Origin: Rothia sp. P100
GTDB lineage: Bacteria > Actinomycetota > Actinomycetes > Actinomycetales > Micrococcaceae
Assembly (NCBI RefSeq): GCF_023712425.1
Contig: NZ_JAMAYG010000002.1
Coordinates: forward strand, 186,001-250,000
Direction of reading: 5' to 3'
Length of the DNA stretch: 64,000 nucleotides
The translations under genes were made by a program, and so were the position numbers. The notes below the pieces were generated by a model. The model was not told the DNA's origin. It saw only the letters and a list, made by a program, of their open reading frames with translations, and made no database searches. Shown piece after piece: positions 29,296 through 37,488 of this stretch (position 1 is the first letter of the stretch; every line of letters begins with the position of its first letter).

Positions 29296-30951
29296 ATGCT
29301 TACCCCTACTAACCGTCATCCGGCGCGCCATCGCGCGCAACTCACCGCTTCCGACGTCTCCGTAATGCGAGGCGTAACCCCGGTGCTCAACCATGTCGAT
29401 CTCGTCGTCACTCCCGCGTCCCGTGTGGCGATCGTCGGAGAGAACGGGCGCGGAAAGACCACACTTCTGCACGCGCTCGCGGGCACGCTGGTACCTGATA
29501 GTGGAACGATCCAGCGCATCGGCACGCTCGGGCTCGCTGAACAAGAGATGGACTCCACCGACAACCGAACCGTTGGGCAGGCCGTCGCGGAGGCCATCGC
29601 CGAACCGCTCGCAGCGCTGGCCACACTCGACGACGCCGCTGCCGCTCTCGCGGAAGGGAGTAGCGAGGCCGCAGAGCAGTACGCTGCGGCCTTGGAAGAT
29701 GCGGAAGCGCTCGACGCTTGGGATGCCGAGCGCCGGGTACAAATCGCGCTCGAAGCACTCGACGCCGAAACCGACATGACGCGGTTGCTCGCTGATCTGT
29801 CTGTGGGGCAGCGATATCGAGTGCGGTTGGCCTGCCTGTTGGGGGCTGAAGATGATTTCTTACTGCTGGACGAGCCCACCAATCACCTCGACCGCAGCGG
29901 ACTTGATTTCTTGACCATGCAACTCCGCACGCGCAACGGTGGTGTCGTCATCGTCAGCCACGATCGCGCGCTGCTCTCTGACATTGCGGAGACGGTGGTC
30001 GACCTCGATCCGACACCTGATGATCGCCCCCGCATCTACGGCAACGGGTACGCGGGATACCGAGAAGGGCGCGTGGCCGAGCGGGAACGCTGGGAGCAGG
30101 AGTACGACCGCCAGCAGCAGGAACAGGCCCGGCTGCAGGACAGTCTCAGCGCTGCACAGAACCGACTCGTATCGGGTTGGCGACCGGAGAAGGGGTCACC
30201 GAAGCACGGCCGCGCGACGCGCGCGGGCGGGCTGGTGCAGAGCGTGCACCGACGCCAGGAAGCACTCGAAGCACACGCGGTGACGGTACCTGAACCACCG
30301 CAGCTATTCCAGTTCCCCGACCTGCCCACACGAAAAGGGGCGGTGCTACTAAACGTCGACAACGTGAGCCTTGCCGGGCGGTTAGCGCAGCCAGTGTCGT
30401 TCGAACTCTCGCACCGCGGCAGGCTCGTGGTCACCGGCTCGAACGGGGCCGGAAAGTCGACGCTCCTGAGTATCGCGGCGGGCGAACTACTGCCAGATAC
30501 GGGAACAGTGCGGACATCCCGTGGCACGCGTTTGGGTTTTCTTCGTCAGGAGACGATGCTGCCGCCTGATCGCCGGGCGAACGAGGTATACGCCCGACAC
30601 CTCGACGAACTCGTCGGTCAAGGAACGCTTCAATCATCTGAGGCGGTCGGTCTCGGTCAACTTGGACTGCTGCGATCGCGCGAGGCAGGCAAACGAGTGG
30701 GTGAACTGTCGATGGGTCAACAACGACGCCTCGATCTGGCGCTCGTACTCGCGGCACGCCCGCACGTGCTACTACTAGACGAGCCCACCAACCACCTCTC
30801 CATCGCGCTCGTTGACGAACTCACCGAGGCACTCGGGGCTACCCAAGCGGCCGTCGTACTGTCGACCCACGATCGGCAACTCCTGCGCGATGTCGCCCAA
30901 TGGCCTCATGTACATCTGATGGCGATGGCTGAAGGCGAGGCACTGGTATGA
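29296..30951 (+). CDS. ABC-F family ribosomal protection ATPase (antibiotic resistance type)
   Basis: 551 residues with two ABC domains and no membrane segments. Walker A motifs are GENGRGKTT (about 48-56) and GSNGAGKST (about 380-388); signatures LSVGQRYR and LSMGQQRR; Walker [12 protein letters not shown] and [11 protein letters not shown]. The inter-domain linker (about 245-330) is charged and helical. ABC-F proteins of this layout bind the ribosomal E site and displace antibiotics such as macrolides, lincosamides or pleuromutilins. The stop overlaps the ATG of an MFS gene, recalling mef/msr pairs. G+C content and codon use look higher than the neighbouring defence cassette, consistent with a separate origin. 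Drug specificity is unknown. Confidence 0.88.
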   Translation: MLTPTNRHPARHRAQLTASDVSVMRGVTPVLNHVDLVVTPASRVAIVGENGRGKTTLLHALAGTLVPDSGTIQRIGTLGLAEQEMDSTDNRTVGQAVAEAIAEPLAALATLDDAAAALAEGSSEAAEQYAAALEDAEALDAWDAERRVQIALEALDAETDMTRLLADLSVGQRYRVRLACLLGAEDDFLLLDEPTNHLDRSGLDFLTMQLRTRNGGVVIVSHDRALLSDIAETVVDLDPTPDDRPRIYGNGYAGYREGRVAERERWEQEYDRQQQEQARLQDSLSAAQNRLVSGWRPEKGSPKHGRATRAGGLVQSVHRRQEALEAHAVTVPEPPQLFQFPDLPTRKGAVLLNVDNVSLAGRLAQPVSFELSHRGRLVVTGSNGAGKSTLLSIAAGELLPDTGTVRTSRGTRLGFLRQETMLPPDRRANEVYARHLDELVGQGTLQSSEAVGLGQLGLLRSREAGKRVGELSMGQQRRLDLALVLAARPHVLLLDEPTNHLSIALVDELTEALGATQAAVVLSTHDRQLLRDVAQWPHVHLMAMAEGEALV

Positions 30952-32210
30952 GCAACACCATCAAGCTACGCGCACTCCGCCCATTGGCATCACGTGATTA
31001 CCGTCTCCTGTTTGCCGCCGTCGGCATCGAGGTATTCGGGACCGGTATGTGGACGATCGTCATGGTCTTCCAAGTACTCGCACTCGATGACAGCCCACTT
31101 GCCTTGTCGGCGGTTGCAACCGGAATGAGTCTTGGCCTGTTTGCGTTCTCCGTTCTCGGTGGGGTTGTCGCAGACCGGTTCTCCAAACGGCGGATTCTCA
31201 TTACAGTGCAGGGCTCAACGGCCGCGATCATGACCGCCGTGGCGGTCCTGTCGCTCACCGGGAATATCGAACTTTGGCACGTCGCCGCAGCCTCGTTCGC
31301 GATGGGTGCCGGGAGCGCCTTTTTCTACCCTGCGTACAGCGCTTACCTACCTGTGGTCCTTCCGCCGGAGCAACTCCTGGCCGCGAATGGGCTCGAAGGG
31401 GCGCTCCGTCCATCGATGGGGCAAGGGCTGGGCCCGGCCCTCGGTGGAGTCATCGTCGGTATGTTCTTCCCCGCTATCGGAGCGGTCATCGTCGCGGCTT
31501 CGTACGCGATTGCTTTCGTCATCACGTTGTTTCTTAGCCGTCGTGACGAACACACTGAGCCCACTCCTCCCGAGGATCGCCCGACCGTCTGGGGTGACCT
31601 TCGTGCGGGGGTTGCCTACGTGGCTCGTACACGCTGGTTGCTTTGGACGCTGATCTTCGGGTCTTCGCTTGCGCTCATTGTCCAAGGCCCGATCGAAGTT
31701 CTCCTCCCGTTCCTCACCCGCGACCGATTCGAGGATGCTGAAGCTACTTTCGGGTTCCTTCTGGCCGCCTATGGGATAGGTGGGGCTGTCGGTTCGCTGA
31801 TCGTGTCGTCGTTGAAGCTTCCTCGTCGGTACTTGACGTTTATGATCCTGTGCTGGGGTGGAGGAACACTACCTCTTGTGGTCATTGGCGTTGCCGACAA
31901 TTTGATCCTCATGCTCTCCGCGCTCTTTGTCGTCGGTGCACTCACCGGGGCTGGCGTTGTCGTGTGGGGAACATTGCTGCAACGGTTGGTGCCGCTCGAC
32001 ATGATCGGCCGAGTCGCCAGCCTCGACTTCTTCGTTTCGATCGCGTTCATGCCGGTCTCAATCGCCATCGCAGGGCCGCTCTCACTGTTGGTTCCCATCC
32101 CCATCATCTTTGTGATTGCGGGAGTCATTCCGCCAGCTCTCGCGTTGATCGCATTGCTGGCCGGGCGCATGCGCCAGACCGAGGACAGTCAACCACTAGA
32201 CGCAGACTGA
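30948..32210 (+). CDS. MFS efflux transporter (MFS_3/Tap/Mef-like)
   Basis: 420 residues with 12 predicted helices. The N-terminus [26 protein letters not shown] and the loop [15 protein letters not shown] (MFS motif A) are typical of the MFS_3 group that includes Tap, Mef and EntS-like exporters. The start ATG overlaps the ABC-F stop (ATGA), so the two are translationally coupled. Coupled ribosome protection and efflux suggests resistance to one class of ribosome-targeting drug. A perfect terminator follows. Confidence 0.88.
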   Translation: MSNTIKLRALRPLASRDYRLLFAAVGIEVFGTGMWTIVMVFQVLALDDSPLALSAVATGMSLGLFAFSVLGGVVADRFSKRRILITVQGSTAAIMTAVAVLSLTGNIELWHVAAASFAMGAGSAFFYPAYSAYLPVVLPPEQLLAANGLEGALRPSMGQGLGPALGGVIVGMFFPAIGAVIVAASYAIAFVITLFLSRRDEHTEPTPPEDRPTVWGDLRAGVAYVARTRWLLWTLIFGSSLALIVQGPIEVLLPFLTRDRFEDAEATFGFLLAAYGIGGAVGSLIVSSLKLPRRYLTFMILCWGGGTLPLVVIGVADNLILMLSALFVVGALTGAGVVVWGTLLQRLVPLDMIGRVASLDFFVSIAFMPVSIAIAGPLSLLVPIPIIFVIAGVIPPALALIALLAGRMRQTEDSQPLDAD

Positions 32211-32215
32211 CCTCG

Positions 32216-32530
32216 ATGGCTCTGGGAATATCCCGGACGTTCGGCTTCGAGCCTTTAGTGGCTCGAAGCCGAACTTTTCGTACCGCTGGCCCGATCTCCG
32301 CAGAAGACTGCGCGAGGCTGATCTTCGTGCGTGCCGGATCGGTTCTGTTGCACAACGAGCTGGGTGTGCAACAGGCGAACGTTGGAGACGTCATCACATT
32401 GGGGTCAAATGCCATGTTCGGCTATGAACCGGAAGGCTTCGTGACCGTGACAACGATCTGCCTTGATCTCGACTACGTTATCGACCAAGTGTTCTGGCAA
32501 CATGCCGCCAAGTTCACCGACCGGCTGGAG
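32216..32530 (+). pseudogene. N-terminal fragment of an AraC-family regulator, cut by IS3-family element
   Basis: About 105 residues with the AraC-type cupin sensor pattern: FGFEPLVARSRTFRTAGP, LIFVRAGSVLLHNEL and VGDVITLGSNAMFGYEPEG. The frame runs directly into the left end of the insertion sequence, and no AraC helix-turn-helix is found on the far side, so the rest has been lost. The ATG 32216 overlaps the terminator of the MFS gene (32239-32278), so the true start may be later. Confidence 0.6.
32239..32278 (+). terminator. Terminator of the ABC-F/MFS operon
   Basis: A perfect 15-bp stem GTTCGGCTTCGAGCC / GGCTCGAAGCCGAAC with six-base loop and TTTT immediately after. It starts 28 bp after the MFS stop, inside the reading frame of the truncated AraC gene. 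Confidence 0.92.
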
Positions 32531-32568
32531 GGGGCCCGACCCCCGGAAAGTAGACACGGGGGATGTGA

Positions 32569-33465
32569 TCAGGAAGCAGATCTCAGCGTAACAGGACATT
32601 GCTCCTCAAACACTGCTGGAGCGAGATACCCGCACCAGGAATGCCGACGCGTGGTGTTGTAGCGGGTACACCAGCGGAAAACAACTCGCCGGCACTGCAA
32701 CTGATTGGCAAACGTCTTTGCGTCCTGGAGGACCTCACGCTTCAACGCGGCGTTGAAGGACTCCGCCAGGGCGTTATCAGCGCTGCTGCCGATCGCGCCC
32801 ATCGACTGCCGGATCCCCAGCTGCGTACACGTGTCCTGGAACGCATGGGAAGTGTAGACACTGCCATGGTCCGAGTGAAAAATTGCGTCGTCGAGACTTC
32901 CGTGCTGGCCCTTGGCCATCACCAGGGCGTCCTGGACCAGGGAAGAACGCATGTGATCGGCAATCGCGAAGCCGACCAGCCGGCGGGAGAAACAGTCGAT
33001 GACCGTGGCCAGGTACATATTCGACCCGTCCGCGATCGGCAGGTACGTGATATCGCCGACGTAGACCTGGTTCGGTGCCGGGGCGGTGAACCTCCGGCCG
33101 ACGAGATCCGGAAACACCGGCTTCCTCCCATCCGAGACAGTCGTGGTGACCTTGCGTTTCTTGGAGTAGCCAACCAGTTGCAACGAGCGCATGATCCGGG
33201 CGACTTTCTTGTGATTGACCGGACTGCCGGGCGAGTCGTCGTTGAGTTGCGCCGTGATGCGTTTGGAGCCGTAGCAGCCGCGTTCTGCGGCGAACACGGC
33301 CTTGACCCGTGCGCCGAGGATCGCGTCGCTGAGCAGGCGTTGTGTCCTGGCGGAGGAGGTGTTTCTCCATTTGTAATACGAGGACCGGTTGAGTTTCAGA
33401 ACCTCACATAACCGCTTGACCGAATGGCTGTTCTTGGCGTCGTCAACGAACTGGAAGCGGATCAC
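32569..33465 (-). CDS. IS3-family transposase OrfB (DDE catalytic subunit)
   Basis: 298 residues, complete. The DDE triad is visible in YVGDITYLP, FHSDHGSVYTS and SADNALAESFNAALKREV, with the N-terminal HTH_21 region (CYGSKRITAQL). The frame overlaps orfA by four bases, so production of the fused OrfAB transposase by -1 frameshifting is likely, as usual in this family. The C-terminal end also occurs in the remnant at 28592-28725. Confidence 0.95.
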   Translation of the reverse strand: MIRFQFVDDAKNSHSVKRLCEVLKLNRSSYYKWRNTSSARTQRLLSDAILGARVKAVFAAERGCYGSKRITAQLNDDSPGSPVNHKKVARIMRSLQLVGYSKKRKVTTTVSDGRKPVFPDLVGRRFTAPAPNQVYVGDITYLPIADGSNMYLATVIDCFSRRLVGFAIADHMRSSLVQDALVMAKGQHGSLDDAIFHSDHGSVYTSHAFQDTCTQLGIRQSMGAIGSSADNALAESFNAALKREVLQDAKTFANQLQCRRVVFRWCTRYNTTRRHSWCGYLAPAVFEEQCPVTLRSAS

Positions 33466-33773
33466 CAGGTCGTCTCTTCCGCAAAATATTTCGCGGCCTT
33501 GCGCAGGATGTCGCGCTCTTCCTTCAGTCGGGCGTTTTCCCGTTCCAGCTGGCGGATACGTTCGGCATCGGTCACCGATGTCGGGGTCTGCGAGGCGGCC
33601 TCGGTGCTGGTGGTGGTGCGGGCGCCGGTGCCGTATTTGCGGACCCAGATCTGGAGGGTGTTGCGGTTGACGCCGAGTTCGGTGGCGAGGGCGTTGATCG
33701 ATACGCCGGGGGAATTCTCGTAGAGGGCGACCGCGTCGTGGCGGAATTCCTCGGTGTAGGTCTTGCTGGGCAT
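33462..33773 (-). CDS. IS3-family transposase OrfA
   Basis: 103 residues with a helix-turn-helix (KTYTEEFRHDAVALYE, ATELGVNRNTLQIWVRKYG) and a leucine-zipper-like C-terminus (IRQLERENARLKEERDILRK), the standard OrfA layout for binding IS ends. Intact and in frame. Confidence 0.95.
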   Translation of the reverse strand: MPSKTYTEEFRHDAVALYENSPGVSINALATELGVNRNTLQIWVRKYGTGARTTTSTEAASQTPTSVTDAERIRQLERENARLKEERDILRKAAKYFAEETTW

Positions 33774-33845
33774 GGTGGCAGGTTACCTTTCTTCCCCGGC
33801 AGAAAGCCGGGTTGTCGGGTGTCTACCAAACAGGGGTCAGGTCCA

Positions 33846-34081
33846 AGTCCCTCATGGATCTTTAAAAAGATCAGCCCGGATACGTTGTTGTTCCTGGTCC
33901 GCGGCTGATGTTGGGAGTTACATCAGCAGATAAGAGGAAATCTAATGACTTAGCGTATGGATGGCCGGGGTATTCACGAAGTCTGCTGTAGACTTCCGAT
34001 TTCCCGCCGCAATCAGCAGGTTGCGATTATCATATATCCTGAGTAGGTAGTGTTAAAGAAAGATGATACTTATAGTTGAGC
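33846..34081 (+). promoter_or_regulatory. Upstream region of the sce7726/sce7725 cassette
   Basis: No gene is seen in these 236 bases. They contain hairpins GATCTTT/AAAGATC-like at about 33857-33872, CTGATGT/ACATCAG at 33907-33928 and GAAGTCT/AGACTTC at 33978-33996. TTGCGA (34021-34026), a 17-base spacer and TAGGTA (34044-34049) could be the promoter of the following operon. Confidence 0.4.
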
Positions 34082-35056
34082 ATGACTAGCTTGTTTTTTT
34101 TAGAACAAAAATGCCACTATTACGCTAGTCAGTTGATTCCCTATGCAATGAAACAGTCTTCGGAAGGTGCCCAAATGTTTACCCAAGATGCTCTTCTCCT
34201 GGAGCGCATCTTCTCACCCACGATTTTTACGGATTTTGCTAAGCACCAGAAATCTGCTTTTTTCTCCAAGATTGTCTCGTCAGAAGCTTACCGAGAAAAA
34301 TTCGATACCCAGTTCTCCGTCGGAAAAGCATTCGATCAAGCTTTCTCTTTACTCGCCCAACCCGGCACACGCAACGAATACATCTATAAAAACACCATCG
34401 CCGAAAAGATCCTTCTCGGCCGCCACTCACTGAATACAGCTGTACTCGTCCAGGAAATGCGAGCGCTACGTTCCAAAGCAGACACCGTTATCTTCAACGG
34501 AACTTCCACTGCTTATGAAATAAAATCCGATCGCGATTCACTCGCTCGACTACCTATACAAGTAGAGGATTATCGAAAAGTCTTCGCCAAAGTCATAGTA
34601 GTAGCTGATGCAAAGCACCTTACGACATTAGAGAAAATTCTCCCTGCTGACGTCGGCATACTAGAACTGAATAAAAAGCTATCTTTATCCACAATCCGTC
34701 AAGCAGAACAAAGTCTTAGCACTCTCGAGAAACCAGCAATACTTGATGCTTTAAAACTTTCTGAACTTCAGATGATGCTCAATGACCTAGGCTGTGAAAA
34801 GCCTACGGTGCCCAATACTCGGCAGCGACGTGTTTATACTGAGATTCTGAGTGAATTTCCTGTGGAACAGCTACATGCTTCTATGGTGAAGACGGTGAGA
34901 AGTTCTCGTTCGCAGGCGTCCATGAGTAGTTATCTCTCTCAGCTACCTCAATCGTTATATGCAGCAGCTTTACGTTCTCACCCTTCTGCTACGCAAAAAA
35001 ACCATATACTAAAGGCAATACAAACCCCACTGTACGAAGCTGTTAGTTGGTCTTAG
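34082..35056 (+). CDS. sce7726-like protein with PD-(D/E)XK nuclease pattern
   Basis: 324 residues, AT-rich and with codon use unlike the chromosome. I assign it to the sce7726 family by its partner and by the central block: SKADTVIFNG (Asp134), AYEIKSDRDSL (Glu146-x-Lys148) and YRKVFAKVIVVAD, which reads as a PD-(D/E)XK nuclease core; EYIYKNTIAEK just before is a plausible fourth motif. The function of the family is not established to my knowledge. ATG 34082 is used; TTG 34076 is also possible. The stop is directly followed by the ATG of the sce7725-like gene, so the two form an operon and probably work together. Confidence 0.72.
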   Translation: MTSLFFLEQKCHYYASQLIPYAMKQSSEGAQMFTQDALLLERIFSPTIFTDFAKHQKSAFFSKIVSSEAYREKFDTQFSVGKAFDQAFSLLAQPGTRNEYIYKNTIAEKILLGRHSLNTAVLVQEMRALRSKADTVIFNGTSTAYEIKSDRDSLARLPIQVEDYRKVFAKVIVVADAKHLTTLEKILPADVGILELNKKLSLSTIRQAEQSLSTLEKPAILDALKLSELQMMLNDLGCEKPTVPNTRQRRVYTEILSEFPVEQLHASMVKTVRSSRSQASMSSYLSQLPQSLYAAALRSHPSATQKNHILKAIQTPLYEAVSWS

Positions 35057-36028
35057 ATGTACTACCCAATTCTCCGGGGCAAGCAATTTGAGCTTGCTGC
35101 TATCCGTGACCTTGCCAAAGCCGATACCCTTAGATCGGATAAAGTGTTCCCGATCATTGAGCCCGTAAGAGCAAATCTTTCTACATTGCAAAGAACATTA
35201 GAGGTTCTAGAGAGCAAAGGCATCTCATCAGGTTTTATCTTTAACCCCCGTGTGGGTGAGTTAGTTCAAGAGGATCAGACACTCTCGACGTTATATCAGG
35301 AACACTTCGCAGCTTCTGATCCAGTAATTCACCCTGTTCTAGTTGTGGGAGGTTCAACGAATGCAGACGATATTGAGAGCTACAGGTATAGCGTCTCTAG
35401 TGAAGACTCCCGCCCTCTATATTTTCTACATGACTCAGCAGTTGAAGATGCCCAGGCGCTATCAAAGCTAGTTTCATTGTCTGCTCAAAACTCACAGGTT
35501 GTACATCTTTTTGAAGATGAAAACACTTCTACCCTCTATCGTAGAAAATTTAGTGACGCTCAGTGGATTCTTCTCCAGGATGGGTTTATCTCAGAGGAAC
35601 GCAATAAAGACTATAAGGATAAAGATCTCTTCACTGATCTCCATGTAGTTTACGAAGATCTTAAACTATCTGGATTTGGCGACTATCAAATTGTGGGTTC
35701 AGGATACAGAGAATCTGGTGGACCGGCTTACGCTGTTGCGTTGCATCTGACCTATATTGACCCCGCACAAGATGATGTGATGTTTGTTCGACATTTTGTC
35801 TCGGATTCAAATGAGACCTTCGCTGACCCCGGTAATAAATTCTCTGAGGCGTTGGATAAGATGATCACTTTTCTAGACAAGCATCCTGTCTTGATTTATG
35901 AAGGAAAAGCGGTAGCGGAGTTCCGGGACCTTCATACCAGAGGACACTTCCCCGGCCTGGGGTTCGTAAAAAAACTATCAATTCAGCACCACATAGAGCT
36001 GGTAGATTCCTACCTTTCAGGTAAGTAA
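35057..36028 (+). CDS. sce7725-like / T4 beta-family protein
   Basis: 323 residues starting MYYPILRGKQFELAAIRDLA, the opening I recognise from the sce7725 and phage T4 beta-protein families. The family looks like an alternating alpha/beta barrel: VFPIIEPVR, GFIFNPRVG, IHPVLVVGGS, and near the end YEGKAVAEFRDLHTRGHF. No catalytic residues are known to me. sce7725 and sce7726 proteins recur as neighbours, which fits the zero-base spacing here. A RES-type gene follows nine bases later. Low G+C again marks it as acquired. Confidence 0.75.
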   Translation: MYYPILRGKQFELAAIRDLAKADTLRSDKVFPIIEPVRANLSTLQRTLEVLESKGISSGFIFNPRVGELVQEDQTLSTLYQEHFAASDPVIHPVLVVGGSTNADDIESYRYSVSSEDSRPLYFLHDSAVEDAQALSKLVSLSAQNSQVVHLFEDENTSTLYRRKFSDAQWILLQDGFISEERNKDYKDKDLFTDLHVVYEDLKLSGFGDYQIVGSGYRESGGPAYAVALHLTYIDPAQDDVMFVRHFVSDSNETFADPGNKFSEALDKMITFLDKHPVLIYEGKAVAEFRDLHTRGHFPGLGFVKKLSIQHHIELVDSYLSGK

Positions 36029-36036
36029 TACTGCCA

Positions 36037-37101
36037 ATGGGTAACCAATATTGTAACCTCTGTCTAGGTGATGACCTGTTCAAAGTGTTGGACCCCAATA
36101 CCTGGTCTTTTTCAAGCAAGGCTTGTTGTTGCTGTGATTCAACCAACTAAAAGTTGGTAGGTGTTGATCAACTACCCGATTATTTTGAATGGGCACGTGT
36201 CATCTATCGGCCTACTGAAAAAGCTGAGGGAAAGCCCTTGCTGTCCTGGCTGAAATCAGACTGGGGGCTATTATCTACTCTTTATACTTCGCAGGCTAAT
36301 CTGCTCTTACAGGATATTGTTTCTGGCGATACATTTGATGTGTTAGCGAACCTGTTACCTGATTCTTTAGAGGATGAGAAGAATTCAGAGCGATGGAGAG
36401 AGCATAAAGAGGAGATACAGCATCGAAACCGATGGCCGCCTGGGGCTTTCGGAAGTGATGTCAGCCTCTTTGAAGAAGTCGTAAATTACCTGAGCAGATT
36501 AGAAGAGGCATCAGTAGCCGAAAATTACTATCGTGCACGGATTCATGATTCTGAAGAATCGTTTGAACCCAAGGACTTAGGTGCGCCTCCTCGTGAGAAA
36601 GCAGGCCATGGAAGGCTGAACCCTGCTGGTATTCCTTATCTCTATCTTGCTTCTGAAAAGTCAACGGCGATAGCGGAAGTCCGTCCTCACCCTGGACAGA
36701 AAGTCGTAACTGCCAGTTTTCAGATAGATACGGTGGAAAATGAGGGCTTGAAAATTGCAGATCTTGTTCAGGTTGCCTCGTTATTTTCCCCATTTGATTA
36801 TCTTGAATCTACCCCAATTTTGAGGGCTAGAGATTTTCAAGAAATGGTACGGGAGATTGCTGATGAGTTCTCACGTCCGGTGCGTCCAGATGCTGCACCT
36901 TACAGGTATGTTCCGACCCAGTATCTCTGTGAACTCCTAAAAAGAAAAGGATTTGATGGGGTAGCTTATTCTAGTGCTCTTGCCGAGGGGCACAATCTTG
37001 TTTTGTTTGAACCAGAAAAGTTCACAGCCCAGCCAGAAACTTTACAAGAACACGATATAAGCTCAGTACATGTGGACTATAGAACATTGAAGAAGTTCTG
37101 A
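36037..37101 (+). pseudogene. HEPN/RES-type protein gene with in-frame TAA after the zinc-ribbon segment
   Basis: Starting at ATG 36037, nine bases after the sce7725-like stop, the frame reads MGNQYCNLCLGDD...CCCCDSTN and then meets TAA at 36148-36150; the same frame continues without further stops to 37101. The first 37 residues have the C-x2-C...C-x2-C spacing of a zinc ribbon that normally heads HEPN/RES N-terminal proteins, and the sequence after the stop (VGVDQLPDYFEWARVIYRP) is the expected continuation. The gene therefore looks like one ORF broken by a single nonsense codon. Re-initiation at TTG 36154 could still make the RES part. Confidence 0.7.
36154..37101 (+). CDS. RES-domain protein (HEPN/RES N-terminal type), possible re-initiation product
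   Basis: 315 residues from TTG 36154. The first ~110 residues are helical and acidic, like the HEPN/RES N-terminal domain. The RES domain follows at about 120-290 with NYYRARI (Arg127/129), GRLNPAGIPYLYLASEKS, AIAEVRPHPG (Glu175) and VAYSSALAEGHNLVLF (Ser near 272), matching the Arg-Glu-Ser residues of RES toxins, which degrade NAD+ in RES-Xre toxin-antitoxin pairs. No Xre-type antitoxin is adjacent. In its place stand the sce7726/sce7725 genes. Whether this shorter frame is translated is uncertain. Confidence 0.65.
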   Translation: MVGVDQLPDYFEWARVIYRPTEKAEGKPLLSWLKSDWGLLSTLYTSQANLLLQDIVSGDTFDVLANLLPDSLEDEKNSERWREHKEEIQHRNRWPPGAFGSDVSLFEEVVNYLSRLEEASVAENYYRARIHDSEESFEPKDLGAPPREKAGHGRLNPAGIPYLYLASEKSTAIAEVRPHPGQKVVTASFQIDTVENEGLKIADLVQVASLFSPFDYLESTPILRARDFQEMVREIADEFSRPVRPDAAPYRYVPTQYLCELLKRKGFDGVAYSSALAEGHNLVLFEPEKFTAQPETLQEHDISSVHVDYRTLKKF

Positions 37102-37221
37102 ATGAAGAAAACCATTATTCGAGAACTAGGCGAAGTTGAACGGTCAGATGCGTATATCCCTGTCTGTCGGAACCATCTGGTGGATGGAAATCTCAAGAGG
37201 CAGGTGCGCAAAGACGTTTAG
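37102..37221 (+). CDS. Small ORF directly after the RES gene
   Basis: ATG 37102 follows the RES stop codon without a gap and opens a 39-residue frame: MKKTIIRELGEVERSDAYIP, then VCRNHLVDGNLKRQVRKDV. I do not recognise it. The tight spacing suggests either a small partner protein or the 5' remnant of a fourth gene truncated on its right, since sequence character changes after 37221. Confidence 0.35.
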   Translation: MKKTIIRELGEVERSDAYIPVCRNHLVDGNLKRQVRKDV

Positions 37222-37488
37222 GGCATGTCAACCAGCGAGGTCGTGGCCCATTTATAAGTCTCCTGGCCGCCGGTAGAGCGCTGAGACGGCCGCTACAAGG
37301 GCGGAGAGTCGTCAGAGAGGCGTTGGCGTGGCTAAATAGACGCTCGATAAGACCGCAAAAGGATATCGACGCTAGATTGTCTACTTTGAGACCACCACGT
37401 GTCGCACCTTGAAACCCTGAGTGGCACGGCATCGAGGGACATCGTGCCTGACTAAGGGCAGACGGCGAATATTTGAGGGTGCAGCGGA
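37222..37488. other. Non-coding junction between the AT-rich cassette and the SDR gene
   Basis: G+C rises again here. No complete gene is visible. Minus-strand frames look vaguely like a decayed transposase or other fragment, but all are interrupted and none matches a family I can name. Confidence 0.35.

Larger units (their letters stand above)
32531..33845 (-). mobile_element. IS3-family insertion sequence, complete
   Basis: About 1.3 kb with two overlapping transposase frames. The ends are imperfect inverted repeats: left GGCCCGACCCC...GTAGACAC, right (reverse strand) GGACCTGACCCC...GTAGACAC. The exact outer bases and a target duplication could not be fixed because the flanking genes have been rearranged. 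Its left 134 bp are repeated at 28592-28725 in the same orientation. Confidence 0.92.

Noticed and set aside
32599-33411. 270-codon plus-strand frame inside the insertion sequence
   Set aside because: It is antisense to the intact transposase OrfB with its DDE motifs.
37193-37432. Possible transposase remnant between the RES cassette and the SDR gene
   Set aside because: Frames are short and interrupted, and no DDE or terminal-repeat signature can be recognised.
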